This document shows positions 7,327 through 14,584 of a stretch of DNA of 27,824 nucleotides, in pieces. The DNA is from Caldifarciminota bacterium. Its GTDB lineage: Bacteria; Hydrothermota; Tepidihabitantia; Tepidihabitantales; Tepidihabitantaceae. The DNA is taken from positions 1-27,824 of the forward strand of contig CAIVTL010000021.1 in NCBI GenBank assembly GCA_903908785.1, read 5' to 3'. Below the pieces are notes generated by a model, which saw only the letters and a list, made by a program, of their open reading frames with translations, searched no databases and was not told the DNA's origin. Each line of letters opens with the position of its first letter. Positions within the stretch are counted from its first letter, which is position 1. Position numbers and translations under genes: made by a program.

Positions 7327-7685
7327 TGCAGATTGACTATCCATTTCACTTCGATTGCCGCGGCCGGACTGCTGAGACCACCGAGGATGACCACATCCGG
7401 GATATGATTGAGCAGGTGCTGTTCACGAGCCCGGGCGAGCGGGTCAACCGGCCGACCTTCGGCAGCGGCCTGATGCAGCTCGTGTTCGCGCCCAACAGCG
7501 ACGAGCTGGCTGCGGCGACGCAACTGCTTGTCCAGGGGGCGCTGCAGCAGTGGCTGGGCCATCTGATCCAGGTGCAGGCGGTCGACGTCCGGAGCGAGGA
7601 CGCGTCCCTGCTGGTTACCGTGAAGTACGTCGTCACGCGCACGCAGGAGCAGCGGGAGGAGAGATACGAGAGGCGAGAGGCGTGA
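7326..7685 (+). CDS. gp25-like baseplate wedge protein (GPW/gp25 family)
   Basis: 119 aa from the ATG at 7326 (a GTG one codon upstream is possible). Family motifs are clear: IRDMIEQVLFTSPGERVNRP, TFGSGLMQLVFAPNSDELAA, then VQGALQQWLGHLIQV. This is the standard GPW/gp25 'GER...P.FG..L....F' pattern, Afp9 in eCIS. The protein builds the inner baseplate wedge and nucleates the sheath. The last ~11 residues (EQREERYERREA) and the TGA stop are encoded by a heptamer repeat tract, so the natural C-terminus has been extended or replaced. Confidence 0.9.
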   Translation: MQIDYPFHFDCRGRTAETTEDDHIRDMIEQVLFTSPGERVNRPTFGSGLMQLVFAPNSDELAAATQLLVQGALQQWLGHLIQVQAVDVRSEDASLLVTVKYVVTRTQEQREERYERREA

Positions 7686-7704
7686 GGCGAGAGGCGATTG
7701 GCGG
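7656..7704 (+). repeat. Heptanucleotide tract (gaggcga) across gp25 stop codon
   Basis: Seven in-phase units of the gaggcga family. The gp25 TGA stop lies inside unit four/five, and the tract ends just before the next start codon at 7714. Confidence 0.85.
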
Positions 7705-7713
7705 GGCTATTCG

Positions 7714-10161
7714 ATGAGATGGTATTGCTGTCTGGACGAGCGGCGGCGTGCCCTCATCGCCAATCACGAGTCGATATGGGGGCTCGACTACCTGGAAGTG
7801 TCGCCCAGCCAGGGGAAACTTACAATCCATTTCATCCCGCCGGAAGGGGTGGCGAAGAAGAATCACAAAGGCGCGGTGCCACCCGGAATTGTCCGGGAGG
7901 AAGTCGCGATTACCGGCGGCGAACGCATCACCATCATCGAAGTGGTGAGTGCCGCCGAGCAGGGCGACGCGCTCGAAGTCGTGGTGAAGGACAATGACCC
8001 GCTGTCCGGCGGCGTCGGCGACTTCTCGCGCTACACGTTCCGCGTCAAAGGTCGTCCCGACGTCGACCCCCGGTTCGACCAAATAGAGTTCTCGTTCAAG
8101 GTCGGGTGCCGGCCCGACATCGACTGCCGCGTGCCGCAGTACGCGGTCCCCGTTCCTACCACAGCGCAAGACCTCGGTTACCTTGCCAAGGACTACGCCA
8201 GCTTCCGCCAGTTGATGCTCGACCGATTGAGCTTGCTGCTGCCCGGATGGAAGGATGCGGGCCCGGCCGATTTGCAGGTCGCATTGGTGGAGCTTTTGGC
8301 CCATGCCGCGGACCGGCTCAGCTATTACCAGGACGCGGTCGCGACCGAGGCGTATCTCGGGACCGCGCGCAGCCGGGTGTCGGTGCGCCGGCATGCCCGC
8401 CTGGTTGACTACTTTATGCACGACGGCTGCAACGCCCGGACCTGGATTCACGTGCAGGTAAGCCAGGATGTCGCGCCGGTCTCCCGGCCGGCGCTCCCCA
8501 GGGGGACCGCGTTGTTCACGCGGGTTGCCGGGCAGCCGGCGCAGGTTCTCCCTCAGAACGCGGCCCAGTTCATCAGTAAGGCCGGCGCGGTTTTCGAGAC
8601 CATGCATGACGTGCGCGGGCTGTATCGGGACCACAACGAGATGAGTCTCTACACGTGGGGCGACGAAGAGTGCTGGCTGGTGAAGGCCGCTACTGAGGCG
8701 ACCCTAGCCGGCCATTACCCGAAGCTGGCCGCCGGAGACGTCCTCATGCTGGAGGAGGTCGTCGACCCTTTGACCGGAGTGCCGGGAAACGCCGACCCCG
8801 CGCACCGGCACGCAGTCCGTCTAACCGAAGTCGTGTTCGACACCGACAAACTCAGGGACGATGCTCCAATCACGAAGATTCGCTGGGCAGCGGAAGACGC
8901 GCTGCCATTCAGCCTGTGTGTAAATGCGGAAGTGAAAGACGCCGCCGCCGGCTGGACACTGCGAGCCACCAGCGTCGCCCGCGGCAACATCGTGCTGGCC
9001 GACCACGGTGTGACCCGGACGGATGAACCCGGCGTTGTCGTGCCGGGTGACGGTTCGGTGTTCCGGCCCGGTGTTGAGAAACGGCCGGTCACCTGTGCCG
9101 CGCCGGTGGACATGGCCGGCCCGGCGAGTCTGGCGCTCGGCCAGAAGCCGCAGGAAGCCATGCCCGTGGTGTGGTGCTTGGAGGCGAGAGGCGGGAGGAG
9201 AGTTACGGGTTGCGAGTTACGAGTTGCGAGTGACGAGTTGCGGGTGCGCTGGGATGTCCAGCGTGACCTGCTCGGCAGCAGCGCAACCTCGTGCGAGTTC
9301 GTGCTTGAGACCGAAGCCGATGGGACGGCTCGCCTGCGTTTCGGGGACGGGCATTACGGGATGCGGCCGGCACCCGAGGCGCTGCTGCAGGTGCAGTATC
9401 GCTTCGGCAACGGCGTCGCCGGCAACGTCGGCGCGGAATCGATATACCACATCGTGAGCGTTGAGCCCGCAATCAGCGCGGTTCGCAACCCCTTGCCTGC
9501 GGTCGGCGGCGTTGACCCCGAAAGCATCGAGGAAGTCCGCCGCAGCGCGCCGGTGGCATTCAGAACCCAGAAGCGGGCGGTGACGTTGGATGACTACTGC
9601 CGCGCCGCCGAACTCGTCAATGGTGTCCAGCAGGCGGGCGCGACCCGGCGCTGGACCGGGAGCTGGTCGACAATCTTCCTTACCGTGGACCGGACCGGCG
9701 GTACCGCGCTCGGGCCTGAGGCCGAGGCGGAACTGCGCAACCAGCTCGAACCGTACCGGATGGCAGGGCAGGACCTGGAAGCCGAGGACGCCGGATTCGT
9801 GCCGCTGGATGTGAAACTGAACGTGCGAATTGAGCCCGGCCATTTCCAAGGGGACGTCAGGGCGGCGCTGCTGGACGCGCTCGGCAGCCGCGTACGACCG
9901 GATGGTCGGCGCGGGCTGTTCCACCCGGACAACTTCACACTCGGGCAGTCCGTCTACGTGAGCGCGGTGTGCGCCGCGGCCCAGGTCGTCGAAGGCGTTG
10001 CCGCAGTCGAGGTGGTCCGGTTCCGTCGACTGGGCAGCCAATCGGGATTGCCGAAGGATGGAAGAATCGACATGGGGCGGCTTGAGGTCGCGAGACTCGA
10101 TAACGACCCGAGCCTTCCCGAACACGGCGTGCTTCAGTTAGATATCCGAGGCGGAGAATGA
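7714..10161 (+). CDS. Putative baseplate assembly protein 1 (baseplate J type, Afp11-like)
   Basis: 815 aa. The N-terminal region opens with WGLDYLEVSPSQGKLTIHF, then the conserved block YLAKDYASFRQLMLDRLSLL, LVELLAHAADRLSYYQDAVA and TEAYLGTARSRVSVRRHARL, diagnostic of the 'putative baseplate assembly protein' family. The baseplate J region follows: ARLRFGDGHYG (about residue 540), VQYRFGNGVAGNVG, EEVRRSAPVAFRTQKRAVTL with DDYCRAAELVNGVQ. It forms part of the wedge dimer. Codons 490-510 are exactly a 63-nt heptamer block inserted in a loop before the FGDG segment. The stop overlaps the next ATG (ATGA). Confidence 0.9.
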   Translation: MRWYCCLDERRRALIANHESIWGLDYLEVSPSQGKLTIHFIPPEGVAKKNHKGAVPPGIVREEVAITGGERITIIEVVSAAEQGDALEVVVKDNDPLSGGVGDFSRYTFRVKGRPDVDPRFDQIEFSFKVGCRPDIDCRVPQYAVPVPTTAQDLGYLAKDYASFRQLMLDRLSLLLPGWKDAGPADLQVALVELLAHAADRLSYYQDAVATEAYLGTARSRVSVRRHARLVDYFMHDGCNARTWIHVQVSQDVAPVSRPALPRGTALFTRVAGQPAQVLPQNAAQFISKAGAVFETMHDVRGLYRDHNEMSLYTWGDEECWLVKAATEATLAGHYPKLAAGDVLMLEEVVDPLTGVPGNADPAHRHAVRLTEVVFDTDKLRDDAPITKIRWAAEDALPFSLCVNAEVKDAAAGWTLRATSVARGNIVLADHGVTRTDEPGVVVPGDGSVFRPGVEKRPVTCAAPVDMAGPASLALGQKPQEAMPVVWCLEARGGRRVTGCELRVASDELRVRWDVQRDLLGSSATSCEFVLETEADGTARLRFGDGHYGMRPAPEALLQVQYRFGNGVAGNVGAESIYHIVSVEPAISAVRNPLPAVGGVDPESIEEVRRSAPVAFRTQKRAVTLDDYCRAAELVNGVQQAGATRRWTGSWSTIFLTVDRTGGTALGPEAEAELRNQLEPYRMAGQDLEAEDAGFVPLDVKLNVRIEPGHFQGDVRAALLDALGSRVRPDGRRGLFHPDNFTLGQSVYVSAVCAAAQVVEGVAAVEVVRFRRLGSQSGLPKDGRIDMGRLEVARLDNDPSLPEHGVLQLDIRGGE
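9181..9243 (+). repeat. In-frame heptanucleotide block inside baseplate gene
   Basis: Nine 7-nt units (three gaggcga type, then six gttacga/gttgcga type), beginning and ending exactly on codon boundaries: 63 nt = 21 codons. It encodes an Arg/Glu-rich segment between VVWCL and VRWDV. Confidence 0.9.
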
Positions 10162-12641
10162 GCGCGGACAGTACCAACGGGCAGCCCGGTTGCGCCAACG
10201 CGTGCCCTGATGCTGAGAACCAGACCCCCGTACAGAACGTGAACCGCCCCGGGCTCTCGGCGGTCGAGTACCGGGTCGGCACCTATTCGAGCTTCCTGCG
10301 TTCGATGCGGGTGGAGGTGGTCAGGCACGAGCGGTTGCGTAACCTGCGAACCGGCGCGACCGATGACCCCGCGGTTGCGCTGCTGGATGCGTGGGCGGTC
10401 GTGGCGGACGTCCTCACCTTCTACCAGGAGCGCATCGCCAACGAGCACTATCTGCGAACCGCCACCGAGGTGCGCTCGCTCACCGAACTCGCAAGGCTGG
10501 TCGGGTACGAACGCGGGCCCGGCGTGGCGGCGGAAACCTATGTTGCTTTCACGCTTGAGACCGCGCCCGGCGCGCCGCACGCGGTCACGATTGAGGCCGG
10601 TGCAAAGGTCCAGAGCGTGCCGGGCCAGGACGAAAAGCCCCAGACCTTCGAGACCGTCGAGCCGGTAGATGCCCGGGCCGAACTGAACGTCCTCAGACCG
10701 TGGGCCTACGGCCCGCCCGTGGTCGGACTGAGACGGCTCTACCTGAAGGGCAGCGCGAAGAACCTGAAGCCGGGCGACGCCGTCGTCATTGTCGGCAAAG
10801 AGCGGGAAGATGATCCGGCGAACGACAACTGGGATTTGCGAGTTCTGACGCGCGTGGAACCGGTTCCGGATAAGGACTACACGATCGTGGAGTGGCAGGA
10901 AGCTCTCGGTTCCGTCAGCCCGGAGGCTAAGCCGGCCCAAGACCATCCGCGCGTGTACGTCTTCCGCTTGCGGGCCGCGCTCTTCGGGCACAACGCGCCG
11001 GACTGGCGGTCGGTATCCTCCGAAAAGGGGAAAGGATACATTGAACCACCGGCGCCCGGCGAGTGGCCGCAGTTCAATATCGCCTACCAGAACGGAGTCC
11101 CCAGTCCTTGTGACAAGGTGGTTCTCGACGCCGCGTACCCGCAGGTGTTGGCCGGGAGTTGGCTAGTCCTGCGCACACCGCAGTACACGGAGTTGTACCG
11201 GGTCAAGTCAGCCGAGGTGACCGGGATGGCTCAGTTCGCGATAACCGGAAAGGCGACGCGGGTGAAGCTCTTGGGCGAGAATCTGGACACCAAGTTCTTC
11301 GACAAGCTGCGTGAGACCGTGGTTTTCGCCGCGAGTGAAGAATGTGAACTGGCAGACGTGCCGACGACCTCGGCTATTGCCGCAGGCGAGAAGGAGATTA
11401 CGCTGGACCGTAATGTTGGCGGCCTGTCCGTCGGCCGCGTGCTGCTCGTCGCCGGCACGATGCCCGAAGGGGTCGTGGTTTCGGAACGCGCAGCTCTGGC
11501 CGACACGAAGGAGGATGGCGAGCGAACCCGGCTGGTGTTCAAAGACGGTCTGGCGCACGGCTATCGACGGGACGCAATGACTATCTACGGCAACGTCGCG
11601 CGGGCAACGCACGGCGAGACCGCGACCGAGACACTCGGCAGCGGTGACGCAACCCGAATATGGCAGCGGTTCACACTGCGGCAGAAGCCGCTTACATTTA
11701 CCGCGACCGATGACGCCGGCGGTGCGGCTTCCACGCTTGAGGTCCGGGTCGACGACGTACAGTGGCAGGAGGTGCCGACTTTGCACGGATGCGGCCCGGC
11801 CGACAAGGTCTACACGGTGCGGGTGAATTACGATGACACGGTTACGGTCCGGTTCGGCGACGGCCGGACCGGGGCGCGGCTGCCGACCGGGTACGAGAAC
11901 GTCAGGGCCCGGTATCGCAAAGGCATCGGGCCGGACGGGTGCGTCAGGCGCGGCCAACTGACCACGCTGCTCACCCGGCCGCTGGGCGTGCGGTCGGCAA
12001 CGAACCCGGCGGCCGCGGACGGCGGCGCATACCCGGATGCGGCTGATGAAGTCCGGCGCAACGCGCCGCTGCGGATGAGAGCCCTGGACCGAGTTGTGTC
12101 TTTGCGCGACTACGAGGACTTCGCCCGGGCGTTCGCCGGCGTTGCCAAGGCGCTGGCGGTGTTCGCCTGGGATGGGAGACGGAATGTCGTGCTGCTCACG
12201 GTTGCCGGGACCGGCGGCGAGGTTCCGCCGGACCGGCTGCAACAGAACCTGCGGGCGGCAGTAAGGGACTGCGGGGACCCCGGCGTGATAGCTCACGTGG
12301 TCCCATTCCAGCCGGTGCCGTTCCGCGTCGAGGCGACGGTCACAATTGAGGAAGGACTTCGGCGCGAGTCGGTGCTGGCCGCGGTCCGCGACCGGTTGAG
12401 CGCGCGGTTCGGCTTCGCCGCCCGCGAATTCGGCCAGTCGGTTGCCCTCAGCGAAGTGCAGGCTGCGGTGCATGAGGTCGATGGCGTGCTCGGCGTGAAC
12501 GTGCTGCAATTCCATCGGCAGGTCGGCGGAGCCGGCGTTGCGCCGCAACTCAGCGCCGCACCCGCAGTGCTGTGCCCGGAAGGCAAGGTGCATGGCGCGG
12601 AGTTGCTGATATTGGAGATGGGATCCGATGACATCCGCTAG
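10158..12641 (+). CDS. Putative baseplate assembly protein 2 (baseplate J type)
   Basis: 827 aa, a paralogue of the preceding gene. The N-terminal block LRNLRTGATDDPAVALLDAW, VVADVLTFYQERIANEHYLR and RSLTELARLVGYERGPGVAA is the signature of this family. VTVRFGDGRTGARLPTGYEN (about residue 565), ARYRKGIG, then EVRRNAPLRMRALDRVVSLR and DYEDFARAFAGVAKA cover the J-like core. It should pair with the upstream protein and gp25 in the wedge (gp6/gp7 roles). Length fits the family and no repeat block interrupts it. It overlaps the upstream gene by ATGA and the downstream gene by 14 nt. Confidence 0.9.
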   Translation: MSADSTNGQPGCANACPDAENQTPVQNVNRPGLSAVEYRVGTYSSFLRSMRVEVVRHERLRNLRTGATDDPAVALLDAWAVVADVLTFYQERIANEHYLRTATEVRSLTELARLVGYERGPGVAAETYVAFTLETAPGAPHAVTIEAGAKVQSVPGQDEKPQTFETVEPVDARAELNVLRPWAYGPPVVGLRRLYLKGSAKNLKPGDAVVIVGKEREDDPANDNWDLRVLTRVEPVPDKDYTIVEWQEALGSVSPEAKPAQDHPRVYVFRLRAALFGHNAPDWRSVSSEKGKGYIEPPAPGEWPQFNIAYQNGVPSPCDKVVLDAAYPQVLAGSWLVLRTPQYTELYRVKSAEVTGMAQFAITGKATRVKLLGENLDTKFFDKLRETVVFAASEECELADVPTTSAIAAGEKEITLDRNVGGLSVGRVLLVAGTMPEGVVVSERAALADTKEDGERTRLVFKDGLAHGYRRDAMTIYGNVARATHGETATETLGSGDATRIWQRFTLRQKPLTFTATDDAGGAASTLEVRVDDVQWQEVPTLHGCGPADKVYTVRVNYDDTVTVRFGDGRTGARLPTGYENVRARYRKGIGPDGCVRRGQLTTLLTRPLGVRSATNPAAADGGAYPDAADEVRRNAPLRMRALDRVVSLRDYEDFARAFAGVAKALAVFAWDGRRNVVLLTVAGTGGEVPPDRLQQNLRAAVRDCGDPGVIAHVVPFQPVPFRVEATVTIEEGLRRESVLAAVRDRLSARFGFAAREFGQSVALSEVQAAVHEVDGVLGVNVLQFHRQVGGAGVAPQLSAAPAVLCPEGKVHGAELLILEMGSDDIR

Positions 12642-14568
12642 CAAAGTGAAACTCGATGCTGACCGAATCTACGGGATGCTCCCGGCGATATACCGCATTC
12701 GCGATGCCGAGCAGGGACACCCCTTGCGCGGGCTGATTGAGGTCATCGCCCGCGAGGCCGGCGTGGTCGAGGCCAGCGTCGCGCAGATGTATGAGGACCT
12801 GTTCATCGAGACCTGCGCGGACTGGGTTGTGCCCTACATCGGTGACCTCATCGGGCTGCGGCCGCTACCCGGAGCCGGTTCAGTCACGCGCTCCGAAGTG
12901 GCGAACACGATTGCGTACCGCCGGGGTAAAGGAACTGCGGCCGTCCTGGAGCAAGTGGCGCACGACGTCGGCGGCTGCCCGGCGGTTGTCGTGGAGTACT
13001 TCCGGCGGCTGGCGGTGACCCAGTACATGAACCACCTGAGGCCGGAGTGTCCGGCGACGGCCGACCTCCGGGACGAGAAGGCGCTGGCGAGAGTCGGGAC
13101 GCCGTTTGACGTCCTGCCCCGGACCGCGGAGGTGAGGCGGATTGCCGGCCGGCGCGGCCGGTACAACATTCCCAATATCGGTCTGTTCCTCTGGCCGGTC
13201 GGGGCGTACCGCGTGACCGGCGGCATGCCGAAGCGGGTCAAGGAAGGGTGCTACAGCTTCGACCCGCTGGGGATGGATACGCCGCTGTTCAACCAGCCGC
13301 GACCCGAGCGCGAGATTGTCCACCTGGCCGGGCCGCTGAATGTTCCGGAGCCGCTGGGCTGCGCCGCTTTGCAGGAGGAGTTGGTGATGGTCAGGGCCGG
13401 TCGTCCCCCGCTGGTCGGGTATTTCACCAACGACCCGGTGTTCGGCGTCTTCAGGAACGGAGACCCGCTGTCAATTGCCGAGTGCCGGGTCGGCGAGCTG
13501 CCGGACCCGGATTGGCCCTGGCCCGCAGACGCCGGCGCGGGCGTGACCTTCGTCGTCGACCCGGTGCGCGGTCGGCTGCGCTTCGCGCCGGGCGCGCTCG
13601 GTCCGCAGGACCGAATCAGGGCGAACTACTTCTACGGCTTCGGCGCGGACATCGGGAGCGGTGAGTATGCCCGACCCGGGTTGGACCAGTCGACCATCAC
13701 AGTCGAGGAGGGCGACGGCCTGCAGAGCGCCGTCAACCACGCGGGAGCCGGTGACGTGGTTATCGAGATTGCGCACAGCCGGACGATATCCGGGAACCTG
13801 GTTATCTCGCCGCTGCACGACCAGCGGCTCGCAATCCAGGCGCGCGACGGCTGCCGGCCGGTGCTAACCGGGATAGTTACGGTCGTCGCGGCCGACGATG
13901 CGCAGGTAACGCTTGACGGACTGACTGTCCGTCGGGGCGTCAGTGTGAGCGGCGTCGCACCCATGGCGCTGGCGATTCGCCGCTGCACGCTGCCGCCCGC
14001 GAGCGCCGACGTCGAGTGGCTGGGCGACGGCACGCTGGTGGTCGACAAGACCATCAGCGGCCCGGTGCGGACCGCGCGCGCCGTCCAACTGGAGGTCACC
14101 GACAGCATTGTTGACGCGCAAAGCGACACCCGCTACGCACTTAACGCCCCGGGCCGGGTACGGGTTGCGCGGACGACGGTCGTCGGGCGGGTGCGGGCCG
14201 GAGAGATGAGCCTGGCTGAGGACAGCCTTTTCACCGGCCACGTGGCGTGCGAACGCCGCCAGCAGGGTTGCCTGCGCTTCTGTTCGCTGCCGGCTACGTC
14301 ACTGGTGCCGCGAGCGTACCGCTGCTACCACTGGCACAAGGACGACCCGGCCACACCGGAGCCGGCGTTCTGTTCGCTTGACTACGGCCGCCCGGTCTAC
14401 GGCCTGTTGAGCACGTGGTGCACGCCGCCGGTGCGGCTGGGTGCAAGCGACGGCGCCGAGATGGGCGCCATCCGCGGCTGGCCGCTGCGCGAGGCCAACC
14501 TTCGGACCAGACTTGACGAATATCTCCGCGCAGGACTTGAGGCCGGGATATTCCGAGTGACCCCTTGA
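12628..14568 (+). CDS. Tail-protein-I-like baseplate protein with C-terminal beta-helix
   Basis: 646 aa. The first ~150 residues (LDADRIYGMLPAIYRIRDAE, GLIEVIAREAGVVEASVAQM, CADWVVPYIGDLIGLRP, RRGKGTAAVLEQVAHDVGG) match the P2 gpI / Afp12-type domain that links baseplate to fibres. The middle part (IPNIGLFLWPVGAYRVTGG) is typical of eCIS versions. From about residue 354 (GDGLQSAVNHAGAGDVVIEI) to about 560 the protein is a series of short V/I-rich turns, consistent with a right-handed beta-helix. The Cys-rich end (CRFCSLPATS-like, YRCYHW) looks like a cap. This is a fibre-anchor or peripheral baseplate role by inference. Confidence 0.82.
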   Translation: MTSASKVKLDADRIYGMLPAIYRIRDAEQGHPLRGLIEVIAREAGVVEASVAQMYEDLFIETCADWVVPYIGDLIGLRPLPGAGSVTRSEVANTIAYRRGKGTAAVLEQVAHDVGGCPAVVVEYFRRLAVTQYMNHLRPECPATADLRDEKALARVGTPFDVLPRTAEVRRIAGRRGRYNIPNIGLFLWPVGAYRVTGGMPKRVKEGCYSFDPLGMDTPLFNQPRPEREIVHLAGPLNVPEPLGCAALQEELVMVRAGRPPLVGYFTNDPVFGVFRNGDPLSIAECRVGELPDPDWPWPADAGAGVTFVVDPVRGRLRFAPGALGPQDRIRANYFYGFGADIGSGEYARPGLDQSTITVEEGDGLQSAVNHAGAGDVVIEIAHSRTISGNLVISPLHDQRLAIQARDGCRPVLTGIVTVVAADDAQVTLDGLTVRRGVSVSGVAPMALAIRRCTLPPASADVEWLGDGTLVVDKTISGPVRTARAVQLEVTDSIVDAQSDTRYALNAPGRVRVARTTVVGRVRAGEMSLAEDSLFTGHVACERRQQGCLRFCSLPATSLVPRAYRCYHWHKDDPATPEPAFCSLDYGRPVYGLLSTWCTPPVRLGASDGAEMGAIRGWPLREANLRTRLDEYLRAGLEAGIFRVTP

Positions 14569-14584
14569 TGGCAGGGAGGCAATT

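Noticed and set aside
11208..12644. Long antisense ORF (478 codons) opposite the second baseplate gene
   Set aside because: It mirrors the high-GC coding strand, has no recognisable motifs and would overlap a clear baseplate gene throughout; the same holds for other long antisense ORFs (5261-6283, 14777-15751).
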